Assembly: GCA_902802905.1 (NCBI GenBank)
Contig: CADCNT010000008.1
Span: forward strand, 1 to 64,000
Source: an uncultured Erysipelotrichaceae bacterium
Lineage (GTDB): Bacteria; Bacillota_I; Bacilli_A; RFN20; CAG-826
Direction: 5' to 3'
Length of the DNA: 64,000 nucleotides
The translations under genes were made by a program, and so were the position numbers. Shown piece by piece: positions 9,759 to 16,961 of this stretch; the first letter of the stretch is position 1, and every line of letters starts with the position of its first letter. A model generated the notes under the pieces. It worked only from the letters and a program-made list of their open reading frames with translations, ran no database searches and had not been told where the DNA came from.

Positions 9759-11057
9759 ATGAAAAAAGTTGGTTTAGTCTCTTTAGGGTGTCACAAGAAT
9801 CTCGTTGATAGCGAGAACATTTTAGGTTTGTTTGACCGTAATGGATATGAAATCACTAATGATCCAAGCGAGGCTGATATCATTGTGGTCAACACTTGTG
9901 GTTTTATCGAATCTAGCAAAAGAGAGTCAATTGAAAACATCTTAGAGATGATTAAATACGGCAAAAAAGTAGTGGTGACTGGCTGTTTAGCAGAACGCTA
10001 CTTAGAAGACTTAAGAAAAGAAATTCCAGAAGTTGATGCCTATATACCAATTAGAGATTATAAGAATTTTAATAAATATTTACATCCTTTAGATGAATCT
10101 GTTGATTCATCATTAGGAGTGGATGATGAATATCGCATAGTCTCTACTGGTCCTTTCTCCGCTTATTTAAAAATAGGTGAAGGCTGTGATAATCGTTGTA
10201 GCTACTGCGCAATTCCTCTAATTAGAGGTGGATTTGTTTCTAGAGACAAAGATTCCATTATCAAAGAAGCAAAAGATTTAGCCGCTAATGGAATTAAAGA
10301 AATCGTAGTCTTAGAACAAGACACCACTAAATACGGTATTGATATCAAAGATCCTAATGTCAACATTGTTGCCTTGCTTAAAGAGTTATTAAAAATTGAA
10401 GGATTAGAATATATCCGTTTACTTTATCTCTATCCTGATGAAATTAGTGATGAGTTAATTGAATTAATGGGTAAAGAAAAGAAACTTACTCCTTATTTTG
10501 ATGTCCCTATTCAACATAGTGAATCACATATTTTAAAAGATATGTATCGTAGAGGGGATAAAGAATTCTTGAGAAGTCTATTCACTAAAATTAGATCAAA
10601 AGTTCCTAACGCTATAATAAGAACTACAGTTATGGTTGGTTTCCCAGGCGAAAGCGAAGAAGACGTTGATAAATTAATCGAATTTATGCAAGAAGTTAAG
10701 TTTGACCATCTAGGCTCTTTCTCTTATTCAAGAGAAGAAGGAACCCCGTCCTATAACTTCCCAAATCAAGTGAAAGAAGAAGATAAGAAAAAACGATTAG
10801 ATAGAGTAATGAAGGCTCAACAAAAAATATCCTATCAACAAAATAAAAAACATATCGGAGAAGTAATGGAAGGAATTGTTATTGGAAAAGATAATGATAA
10901 CTATTTGCTTAGATCATATTGGAACGCTCCTGATGATGTTGATGGAAAGATATATTTCACTAGTGAAAAGAAACTAAATCAAGGGGATATTGTTAAAGTA
11001 AAAATATCATCCGCTTTTGTATACGATTTAATGGGAGAAGAATATGTTACCGATTAA
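9759..11057 (+). CDS. rimO: Ribosomal protein S12 methylthiotransferase RimO
   Basis: Radical-SAM enzyme that adds a methylthio group to a conserved Asp of ribosomal protein S12. The N-terminal MTTase domain carries the three auxiliary-cluster cysteines (C11 in LGCHKN, C47, C76). The radical-SAM CxxxCxxC is C143/C147/C150 in GEGCDNRCSYCAIPLIRG, which is the RimO rather than the MiaB form. A C-terminal TRAM-like beta domain closes the 432-residue protein. It starts one base after the ABC transporter stop and its end overlaps the GH3 gene by 14 nt. Confidence 0.93.
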   Translation: MKKVGLVSLGCHKNLVDSENILGLFDRNGYEITNDPSEADIIVVNTCGFIESSKRESIENILEMIKYGKKVVVTGCLAERYLEDLRKEIPEVDAYIPIRDYKNFNKYLHPLDESVDSSLGVDDEYRIVSTGPFSAYLKIGEGCDNRCSYCAIPLIRGGFVSRDKDSIIKEAKDLAANGIKEIVVLEQDTTKYGIDIKDPNVNIVALLKELLKIEGLEYIRLLYLYPDEISDELIELMGKEKKLTPYFDVPIQHSESHILKDMYRRGDKEFLRSLFTKIRSKVPNAIIRTTVMVGFPGESEEDVDKLIEFMQEVKFDHLGSFSYSREEGTPSYNFPNQVKEEDKKKRLDRVMKAQQKISYQQNKKHIGEVMEGIVIGKDNDNYLLRSYWNAPDDVDGKIYFTSEKKLNQGDIVKVKISSAFVYDLMGEEYVTD

Positions 11058-13473
11058 TTTGAATTATTTGCCGCACGAGCTAACTCATTATCATAAGCTA
11101 GTTAATTCCGCAAATGAATGTACCTTGTTTTTGAAACGGGAAAACGATGCATTTCCTATTAAAAAACCATGCAGAGCAGCCTTATTTGGTAGTGGAGCAA
11201 GACATACCGTTAAAGGTGGAACAGGTAGTGGAGATGTTAATTCCCATTTCTTCACCAATATCGAAAACGAATTAGAAAATAATGGCTTTGAAATCACCAC
11301 TAAAAAGTGGCTACATAGCTATGACGTTATAAGAGAAAACGCCTTTAAAGAATTCGTTAAGCAAGTCAAAAAGGAAGCCAAAGAAAAAGGGCTTAATGGT
11401 CCTGCTTATTCTGTTGGTCAATGTATGCCTGAGGCGGAATACGATCTGTCTTTAGAGGAATATGAAGGTGATATTGCTATCTATGTTTTAAGTAGAACTA
11501 GTGGCGAAGGCGCCGATAGAAGAAAAGTTAAAGGCGATTTATATCTTACTGACACTGAAATCAAAGACATTCTTTATTTAAATAAAAAGTTTAAAAAATT
11601 CATTCTTGTTTTAAATGTACCTGGACCAGTTGATCTGTCTCCAGTTATGGAGGTAAATAATATATTATTGCTTTCCCAATTAGGAGTAGCCACCTCTCAA
11701 GTTTTAGGGGATATTCTTTTAGGCAAAGTCAACCCAAGCGGAAAACTATCAACAACATGGGCAAAAATATCAGACTATCCATTCCTTGATGAATTCGGTG
11801 ATAAAGATGACACCAATTATTTAGAAGGCGTATACGTTGGTTATAGGTATTTCTCCTCAAAAAATATTAAGCCACTTTTTCCATTTGGATATGGTTTATC
11901 TTATTCAACATTTAAACGGGAAGTTTTATCATATAAAATTCAAGACGGCGTTGTGTCGATTGAGGTTAAAACCACTAATGAATCTGAATACGCCGGAAAA
12001 GATGTTGTTCAAATCTTTTTAAGCTTTGATAGTGATATTGTTAGCCCTAAATGGAATTTGGTGGCGTTTAAGAAGAGCGATTTGATTCAGCCACATCAAA
12101 GCGAAGTGTTAAAAGTCGAATATGTTATTAAAGATTTCACTTTCTATGATACCCTTGTTGCTGGTTATGTTTTACCGCAATCAATATGTGTTGTAGGCCT
12201 AGGTGAAGACTCATTTAATGTTACCCCAATTTTCAAATATGCAATTGATAAATATTACATTGTTAAAAAAGTAAATAGACTTAAACAAAACGAACCATTT
12301 AATGACTACTTTACCCTAATTAACAAGAGATACAAACATTTTGATATTCCTCAAGTAACATATCACACACCAATCATAGAAACTGAATATGTTAATTATA
12401 AAAATTATCAAGTAGAAATCCCTGACTATATTAAGTCATTAACCACCGAGGAATTAATTCTCCTTAATATGGGTGATTATAAACTTGGACTTGCCGGTAT
12501 TATTGGTCAAGCCGGATCAGTGGTTTTAGGATGTGCTGGAGAGACAACCTTACGAGTTGAATCATTAAAGAAATATTTATCAATGGCGGATGGTCCTGCT
12601 GGTCTTAGACTTATCAGCGAATATGTGCAAACCGATAAAGGAACATATCAATTACAAGAAGACTCAATCTGGAAAGGAATTAAGCCTTATTTACCAGGCT
12701 TCCTTGTTAAACTTTTAGACATTAAAAGAAACCACAAAAAGCAAGGTAAAAAAGTGTTCCAATATTGTAGTGCTCTTCCAATCGCTACTGCACTAGCTCA
12801 GTCATATAATCCTGGTTTACTTTATGAATGTGGTAGGTTAGTTAATAAAGAGATGACAATCTATAATGTCGATATGTGGCTAGCCCCAGGAATCAACCTC
12901 CACCGTAACATTAGATGTGGCCGTAATTTTGAGTACTATTCTGAAGATCCATATCTCACAAGCGAAATGGCTTCTGCTCTAATTAATGGAGTGCAATCAC
13001 AAAATAACAAGATGTGCGTTGTAAAACATTATCTTTGCAATAACCAAGAGACAAATAGATTTAATAGTAGTTCTAACGTCTCCGAAAGAGCATTAAGAGA
13101 ATTATATCTTTCTAGTTTTTCTAGAGTAATCAAAAAGTCCAACCCTGTTGGTGTGATGGCAAGTTATAACTTAGTTAACGGTGAGCACACATCCGAAAGC
13201 AAAGATTTGCTGATTAATGTATTAAGGTGTGAGCTTGGTTTTAAAGGCTTGGTCATGACTGATTGGATTAAAACTGGTCAAATCAATGATAAAAGCAGCA
13301 AGCATCCTGCCGCTAGAGCGTCTAAATGCCTCACTAGAGGAGTCAATCTCATCATGCCAGGAAGTAAAGATGATATAAAAGATATTAAACTTGCTTTAAA
13401 TAATGGTGAAATCACTAGAGAAGATTTAGAAAATAATGCTGCAATTGTATATCAATTGATTAATAGCAAATAA
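11044..13473 (+). CDS. Domain-swapped GH3 beta-glucosidase-like hydrolase
   Basis: Glycoside hydrolase family 3 protein with inverted domain order, as in some rumen enzymes (Ruminococcus albus and Butyrivibrio type). The alpha/beta sandwich domain comes first (~1-230), with the acid/base Glu155 in SRTSGEGADRR. An Fn3-like domain follows (~270-390), and the TIM barrel comes last (~450-809), with KHYLCNNQETNR and the nucleophile Asp740 in GFKGLVMTDW. There is no signal peptide, so it should act in the cytoplasm on imported beta-linked oligosaccharides. Both catalytic residues are present. The start overlaps rimO by 14 nt; AGGAG-like sequence within rimO (GGGAGAAG) lies just ahead of the ATG. 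Exact sugar specificity cannot be told. Confidence 0.9.
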   Translation: MLPINLNYLPHELTHYHKLVNSANECTLFLKRENDAFPIKKPCRAALFGSGARHTVKGGTGSGDVNSHFFTNIENELENNGFEITTKKWLHSYDVIRENAFKEFVKQVKKEAKEKGLNGPAYSVGQCMPEAEYDLSLEEYEGDIAIYVLSRTSGEGADRRKVKGDLYLTDTEIKDILYLNKKFKKFILVLNVPGPVDLSPVMEVNNILLLSQLGVATSQVLGDILLGKVNPSGKLSTTWAKISDYPFLDEFGDKDDTNYLEGVYVGYRYFSSKNIKPLFPFGYGLSYSTFKREVLSYKIQDGVVSIEVKTTNESEYAGKDVVQIFLSFDSDIVSPKWNLVAFKKSDLIQPHQSEVLKVEYVIKDFTFYDTLVAGYVLPQSICVVGLGEDSFNVTPIFKYAIDKYYIVKKVNRLKQNEPFNDYFTLINKRYKHFDIPQVTYHTPIIETEYVNYKNYQVEIPDYIKSLTTEELILLNMGDYKLGLAGIIGQAGSVVLGCAGETTLRVESLKKYLSMADGPAGLRLISEYVQTDKGTYQLQEDSIWKGIKPYLPGFLVKLLDIKRNHKKQGKKVFQYCSALPIATALAQSYNPGLLYECGRLVNKEMTIYNVDMWLAPGINLHRNIRCGRNFEYYSEDPYLTSEMASALINGVQSQNNKMCVVKHYLCNNQETNRFNSSSNVSERALRELYLSSFSRVIKKSNPVGVMASYNLVNGEHTSESKDLLINVLRCELGFKGLVMTDWIKTGQINDKSSKHPAARASKCLTRGVNLIMPGSKDDIKDIKLALNNGEITREDLENNAAIVYQLINSK

Positions 13474-13487
13474 AATTCTTTTTATGC

Positions 13488-13517
13488 TTGTAAATAAACT
13501 ACATATTTGTATATAAT
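13488..13517 (+). promoter_or_regulatory. Sigma-A-type promoter of tRNA-Thr
   Basis: TTGTAA (13488-13493) and TATAAT (13512-13517) are separated by 18 nt and lie 19 nt upstream of the mature tRNA 5' end. Confidence 0.7.
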
Positions 13518-13536
13518 TTATGAGCAAATTAAGGAT

Positions 13537-13610
13537 GCCTCCTTAGTTAAGTGGTATAACGGATCCATGGTAAGGATCTATTGCTAGTTCGATTCTGGCA
13601 GGAGGCACCA
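13537..13610 (+). tRNA. tRNA-Thr (anticodon GGT)
   Basis: The 74-nt cloverleaf reads directly: acceptor GCCTCCT/AGGAGGC (7 perfect pairs), D stem GTTA/TAAC, anticodon stem GATCC/GGATC with loop ATGGTAA (anticodon GGT, reads ACC/ACT), T stem GCTAG/CTGGC with TTCGATT loop, discriminator A and an encoded CCA. It marks the boundary between the housekeeping block and the accessory region that follows. Confidence 0.95.
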
Positions 13611-13621
13611 AAATGTAGGTT

Positions 13622-13650
13622 AAGGATATGCTATTAAGTATATCCTTTTA
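13622..13650 (+). terminator. Terminator of the tRNA transcript
   Basis: AAGGATAT (13622-13629) pairs with ATATCCTT (13640-13647) around a 10-nt loop, then TT. Confidence 0.65.
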
Positions 13651-13844
13651 TCATATAGAAGGATAAAATCGAAAATATCGCGAAACTTGTAAACATTTCA
13701 ATCAAAAACTCATGCAATGTATAGAGTTAAGTATAAAACATGAAAAATGGCATTCTATAGCACTAAGTGCTTTCTCCGTCCTCCCCTCCCCTATATAATA
13801 AAAGTAATTAATTGATTTTTTATTCAAAGGAGTTTGATGAAAAT

Positions 13845-14483
13845 ATGAAGAAAAAAGCATTTTTATTAGCTTCAATGGGAGCATTAGCTTGTACAGTTGG
13901 CGTTACCGCTTTAGCTGTTGGCGGAGCAAATCAATTAGATATATTTCCAGTAAAGGCTGAGCCAACTGGGCACAGCTTCACCTTCAACGCCGACACCGAC
14001 GCCGGTTTCATAAACCAGGCGGTCGAGCAAACGATCGACGTGACGACCGGCGTATCCTCTCCCATCACAACAAGGTTTACACCGTCGGACATCAGCTCGG
14101 TCACCTTTGGTGGCGAAAGGTTCGTGGAGGCGCATCCGAACAAGAGCGAAGATGCGTACTACTCCCTGACAATCGGAATAAACAATCTCACCAAGTTTGC
14201 GATCCATATGGGCGTCATCAACGACGGGGGCGGCTATGGGTACGAGGACGTCTACAATATCGAGCTGCATGACAAAAACGGCGACAACCGCAAGCATTGG
14301 TACTACGATTTCGGAACCGACGGGGATGGGGACGGAACCAAGCACATCGTATGGGACAAAAAAGAGGATAGCACCGCAACATATACCGTGGTTGAAGTCT
14401 TAATAGAACTCTACTTTGACGTAGAAGACCTGGCGGACGCCAGTTTGTACGTTGAGAGCCTGAGCCTTACTTGGGAGTGCTGA
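13845..14483 (+). CDS. Secreted protein with a G+C-rich body on an AT-rich signal peptide
   Basis: A 212-residue exported protein of unknown function. Residues 1-38 are a typical signal peptide (MKKK, hydrophobic core, cleavage expected near VKAEP) written in the usual AT-rich codons. From about base 13960 the coding sequence changes abruptly to G+C-rich codons (GCC, GAC, CTG, CGC) and stays so to the stop and for ~170 nt beyond. The mature part is acidic and beta-strand-rich (SFTFNADTD, YYSLTIGINN, YVESLSLTWEC), like a small adhesion or carbohydrate-binding fold, but I recognise no family. Start is the ATG at 13845 after AAGGAG (13827-13832); an in-frame TTG at 13812 precedes that site. The composition break suggests a recent fusion of a native signal peptide to acquired DNA. 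Confidence 0.75.
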   Translation: MKKKAFLLASMGALACTVGVTALAVGGANQLDIFPVKAEPTGHSFTFNADTDAGFINQAVEQTIDVTTGVSSPITTRFTPSDISSVTFGGERFVEAHPNKSEDAYYSLTIGINNLTKFAIHMGVINDGGGYGYEDVYNIELHDKNGDNRKHWYYDFGTDGDGDGTKHIVWDKKEDSTATYTVVEVLIELYFDVEDLADASLYVESLSLTWEC

Positions 14484-14518
14484 CATCGCGCACGGCGCGG
14501 ACTGCACATAGTCAAGTA

Positions 14519-14555
14519 ACGGGGTTTGCCAAAAGCGAAGGCGGCCCCGTTTTTT
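14519..14555 (+). terminator. Strong G+C-rich intrinsic terminator
   Basis: ACGGGG (14519-14524) pairs with CCCCGT (14545-14550), with inner GCC/GGC pairs, followed by TTTTT. It lies within the G+C-rich tail of the preceding gene. Confidence 0.8.
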
Positions 14556-14628
14556 ACATTTGGAAGTGGTGGTGGACGACGACCCGGGTTCTCATTCTTG
14601 CTAGAGGCAGCAATTAACCACTAATAAG

Positions 14629-14679
14629 GGCCGATGCCAATGTTGCGTCGGCCTTTTTTACCCTAAATATAGGGTTTTT
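14629..14679 (+). terminator. Second and third hairpins after the G+C-rich gene
   Basis: GGCCGATGC (14629-14637) pairs with GCGTCGGCC (14645-14653; one T-G pair), then TTTTTT. It is followed at once by ACCCTA-AATA-TAGGGT (14660-14675) and TTTTC. Three terminators in 160 nt are more than one gene needs; the last may mark the right edge of the acquired segment. The rest of 14680-14769 shows no gene. Confidence 0.7.
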
Positions 14680-14769
14680 CTTTTGCTCAAGTACAATATA
14701 GTTATGTTTCTTGGGTTAATGGCTTAGTCTAAATACCTGCGAGCAGGCATGCTTGCTTATGATTGCAAC

Positions 14770-15357
14770 TTAGTTTTCCTTTGTGGCGGACATTATAAGC
14801 TTAGCCCAGAAACGGCTAAGTTTTTTAACATCTTCTTTAACTTTTTTCTTGTCCCTGTTGTTTTTTAGTTGCTCAGCGTAATATAGGCACGAGCCATATA
14901 ATCCTTCAAAGAAGAATATCGATAAGTAATCACTAGGAACATCATAACCAACAGATTTAATCGTCTCAGTCATATATTTACTATAGTTATTAGATAAAGC
15001 GTTTTTAAATATCTCCATCGGAAAAGTATCGCCTTCATGAATGAGGTTTTGGATTTGTTTATAATGCTTCGCTACCCAATCATAGGTAGCCAATATCGAT
15101 TGGTATTCGATTTCTTCCTGATCGGTTTCTTTTCTTAATATTTTTCTGTATGCTTCGTTATATTCTTCGTTGATTAAATTTATGGATGCGGCAGCGAGCA
15201 AATTGTCTTTATCCTTATAGTAATGATAGAAGGTCATCTTTGTCTTATTAGCTAAAGAACATATCTCGTTAACAGTGATATCATGATAGTTCTTTTTCAA
15301 TAATAGTTTGAATAATGATTTCTCAAATTCTTTTTTAGTTTTATCAATATTTCTCAT
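14770..15357 (-). CDS. TetR-family transcriptional regulator
   Basis: DNA-binding repressor of 195 residues. The N-terminal ~50 residues hold the TetR helix-turn-helix (ITVNEICSLANKTKMTFYHYYKDKDNLLAA), and the rest is an all-helical ligand-binding/dimerisation domain resembling the TetR_C (DhaS-like) group. It is transcribed away from the lipoprotein gene at 15522. The intergenic space contains a GAATATTC palindrome with inverted arms that could be its operator, so auto-regulation and control of the lipoprotein gene are likely. Ligand unknown. Confidence 0.88.
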   Translation of the reverse strand: MRNIDKTKKEFEKSLFKLLLKKNYHDITVNEICSLANKTKMTFYHYYKDKDNLLAAASINLINEEYNEAYRKILRKETDQEEIEYQSILATYDWVAKHYKQIQNLIHEGDTFPMEIFKNALSNNYSKYMTETIKSVGYDVPSDYLSIFFFEGLYGSCLYYAEQLKNNRDKKKVKEDVKKLSRFWAKLIMSATKEN

Positions 15358-15404
15358 ATCTATATTTGCCCTTATTTTTTTACTTATTATACATTAGAAA
15401 CTTT

Positions 15405-15423
15405 ACTTTGAATATTCGAAAGT
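15405..15423. promoter_or_regulatory. Candidate TetR operator
   Basis: ACTTTGAATATTCGAAAGT: the 8-bp palindrome GAATATTC (15410-15417) is flanked by inverted ACTTT and AAAGT arms, offset by one base. It lies between the divergent TetR and lipoprotein genes, near a possible plus-strand promoter (TTGTTC 15435-15440, TAAAAT 15459-15464, 18-nt spacer). Confidence 0.4.
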
Positions 15424-15521
15424 ATAGTTAAGGCTTGTTCTTCTTGATTATATTTCGTTAAAATGATTAATTTTAATTGTGAATGAATTTTATTCACGTC
15501 ATTAAAGGAAAGGAAATTTAT

Positions 15522-16280
15522 ATGAAAAAGAAATTAGTCTTAATGACGTCTGCTCTTATGGCTATTGGTCTTTTAGCGGGTTGTGGAAGTAAACACTCTC
15601 ATGAATGGGGTGACGTTTCCTATACATGGGCTGAAGATAATTCGACATGTACCGCGACAAGAGTCTGCAAAGGCAATAAGAGTCACGTCGAAACTGAAAC
15701 TGTAAACACAACTAGTGTTGTAGTTACGGAAGCAAAATGTGAAGAAGATGGTTTGAAGAGATATACTGCTGATTTCAAAACCAACGAAGCATTTTTAGAT
15801 CAAACAAAAGACGTTACATTAGAAGCCATTGGCCATGATTTAACTCATCACGGAGCAAAAGCCGCAACTCGCCTTGAAGATGGCAACATCGAATATTGGA
15901 ACTGCGAAAGATGCGGCAAATTCTATTCTGATGCTGAAGGGACAAACGAAATAGATGCCCAATCCGTAATCATTCCAGCATTAGGAACCGATAAGAGCTA
16001 TTTTGTTGGAACGCGTTGGAATGGAAATGGTTTGAAATATACCCTTTATTTAGACAACTATACAACATATTATGATTCTAGCGCCAAAATTAATTATCGT
16101 TATGATGACTTTAATTATGATGATGATACAAAAGAACTTTCTTTTACTATATCTAAAATCGAAAATTATAATATCTATACTCCAAAATATAACGAAGGCG
16201 ATGTGCTCACCTTTATATACAACGCTAAAGAAGATGTTTTGACGTTTGAAGGAATGACATTTGTAAAATCATCTTTTTAA
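15522..16280 (+). CDS. Surface lipoprotein with GH-CxxCGK repeat-like module
   Basis: Exported lipoprotein of 252 residues with a lipobox (LLAGC) after a basic start. The middle region contains a module common in Firmicutes cell-surface proteins: a GHDLTHHGAKAATR stretch followed by GNIEYWNCERCGKFYSDAEGTNEI, with a CxxC pair. An earlier CKGNKSH/C-E-EDG part resembles a degenerate first copy. The C-terminal ~90 residues are Tyr/Asp-rich and may bind a surface partner. Start is the ATG at 15522 after AAAGGAAAGG; earlier in-frame sequence from 15483 is upstream of that site. Likely controlled by the divergent TetR. Confidence 0.82.
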   Translation: MKKKLVLMTSALMAIGLLAGCGSKHSHEWGDVSYTWAEDNSTCTATRVCKGNKSHVETETVNTTSVVVTEAKCEEDGLKRYTADFKTNEAFLDQTKDVTLEAIGHDLTHHGAKAATRLEDGNIEYWNCERCGKFYSDAEGTNEIDAQSVIIPALGTDKSYFVGTRWNGNGLKYTLYLDNYTTYYDSSAKINYRYDDFNYDDDTKELSFTISKIENYNIYTPKYNEGDVLTFIYNAKEDVLTFEGMTFVKSSF

Positions 16281-16334
16281 AGGCAAACCCGCTGAATTGC
16301 CACACATTATATTAGTTCACTCTAATAAAGAAAA

Positions 16335-16390
16335 AATGTCAAAAACTAAGACCGATTAGGCTAATGCTTAGTCGGTTTTTAATTGACATT
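16335..16390 (+). terminator. Large hairpin terminator after the lipoprotein gene
   Basis: The inner stem CCGATTAGG (16352-16360) pairs with CTTAGTCGG (16367-16375), followed by TTTTT. An outer AATGTCAA/TTGACATT pair (16335-16342 and 16383-16390) encloses it. It works on paper in both directions. Confidence 0.7.
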
Positions 16391-16431
16391 TCAATAAGAA
16401 ATAATTCTTGTTATGTGTCTTGGGAAAGGAC

Positions 16432-16487
16432 TAATACTAGTATTAAGACAAAATCGAACGAGGCTCACTTATTAGTGTGTCTTTTTT
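16432..16487 (+). terminator. Palindrome and nested hairpin with T-run
   Basis: TAATACTAGTATTA (16432-16445) is a perfect 14-bp palindrome. Next, AAGACA (16445-16450) pairs with TGTCTT (16478-16483) around an inner CACT-TATT-AGTG hairpin, followed by TTTT. No gene lies between here and the previous terminator, so the role is unclear; it may end a small RNA or be left from an inserted element. Confidence 0.45.
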
Positions 16488-16584
16488 CTTGACATCGGCA
16501 GTGGCTATGATATAAAAAAATCCAAAAGTTGATATTAGAATTTCCATCAACTTAGGGTTCGAAACTCCATACCCGCCCTTCAAA

Positions 16585-16631
16585 ATTGGGTGCAAAAATT
16601 GGGTGCAACTTCACATAGTGATTGGGTGCAA
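16585..16631 (+). repeat. Three direct copies of ATTGGGTGCAA
   Basis: Exact 11-mers start at 16585, 16598 and 16621, with a weaker match near 16640. Just upstream (16551-16580) is GGTTCGAAACTCC, resembling a tRNA T-arm. Clustered 10-12-bp repeats beside a tRNA 3'-end-like sequence look like integrase arm sites at an attachment junction, but no integrase gene is present. Confidence 0.45.
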
Positions 16632-16669
16632 TTGTATCAAAATGGGTAAATGGAGACAGATTATTTACA

Positions 16670-16698
16670 ATCCTTGATATAATTTCAAGGATTTTTTG
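16670..16698 (+). terminator. Intrinsic terminator
   Basis: ATCCTTGA (16670-16677) pairs with TCAAGGAT (16685-16692) around a 7-nt loop, then TTTTTG. No coding sequence precedes it within the 680-nt gene-free stretch 16281-16961. Confidence 0.6.
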
Positions 16699-16724
16699 TT
16701 ATTTTAGACATAAAATTATAACAA

Positions 16725-16770
16725 AATGGCGTAATAATGGCGTAATAAGTATTGCAATTTGGCGCAATAA
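16725..16770 (+). repeat. Tandem AATGGCGTAAT repeat
   Basis: Two perfect adjacent 11-bp units (16725-16735 and 16736-16746) are followed by a diverged copy AATTTGGCGCAATAA (16756-16770). This is a second repeat family in the same gene-free stretch, again suggestive of protein-binding arm sites. Confidence 0.55.
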
Positions 16771-16771
16771 T

Positions 16772-16794
16772 AAGGATTCAAACAATCCTTTTTT
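16772..16794 (+). terminator. Intrinsic terminator
   Basis: AAGGATT-CAAAC-AATCCTT with a following TTTT run. It separates the repeat region from the promoter cassette of the next gene. Confidence 0.65.
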
Positions 16795-16808
16795 ATTTTA
16801 TTAATTAC

Positions 16809-16826
16809 TGTGACACTTTTGTGGCA
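16809..16826 (+). promoter_or_regulatory. TGNCAC-TTTT-GTGNCA dyad, copy 1
   Basis: TGTGACACTTTTGTGGCA. The half-sites TGACAC and GTGGCA are inverted around TTTT. The same element occurs at 20452 and 22245. It starts exactly 60 nt before the ATG of the remnant leader peptide, the same distance as in copy 2, with AAAGGAGAACTTT between. It may act as an operator and/or a -35 region. Confidence 0.6.
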
Positions 16827-16868
16827 AGACTTGTGATAAAGTAGAATCGATAAAGGAGAACTTTGAAC

Positions 16869-16928
16869 ATGAAACGAGTATTATTAAAAGGTTTAACAAC
16901 TTCTCGCGCAAATGTGTATAATGTATGA
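16869..16928 (+). pseudogene. Truncated Nif11-type leader peptide gene
   Basis: A 19-codon frame (MKRVLLKGLTTSRANVYNV, then TGA). The first ten codons match the intact leader peptide gene at 20512 (MKQDLLKGLT), as does the whole 5' region including the dyad and AAAGGAGAACTTT. After codon 10 similarity stops and the frame closes 33 nt before the next gene. It is best read as the decayed 5' end of a duplicated precursor gene whose promoter now serves the gene at 16962. Confidence 0.6.
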
Positions 16929-16961
16929 AAATTAATTTTCCTAGGAGGAATCAAAATATTT

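Noticed and set aside
13935-14345. 136-codon minus-strand frame opposite the G+C-rich secreted protein
   Set aside because: Long antisense frames are expected in G+C-rich DNA. The plus frame has the signal peptide, ribosome binding site and terminator.
16551-16580. A second tRNA or tmRNA gene
   Set aside because: Only a T-arm-like GGTTCGAAACTCC can be seen; no acceptor, D or anticodon stems could be paired. Treated as a possible attachment-site remnant only.
16622-16804. 60-codon frame in the repeat-rich gap
   Set aside because: It spans the ATTGGGTGCAA copy, two terminators and the tandem repeat, has no ribosome binding site, and its translation is low-complexity. Non-coding.
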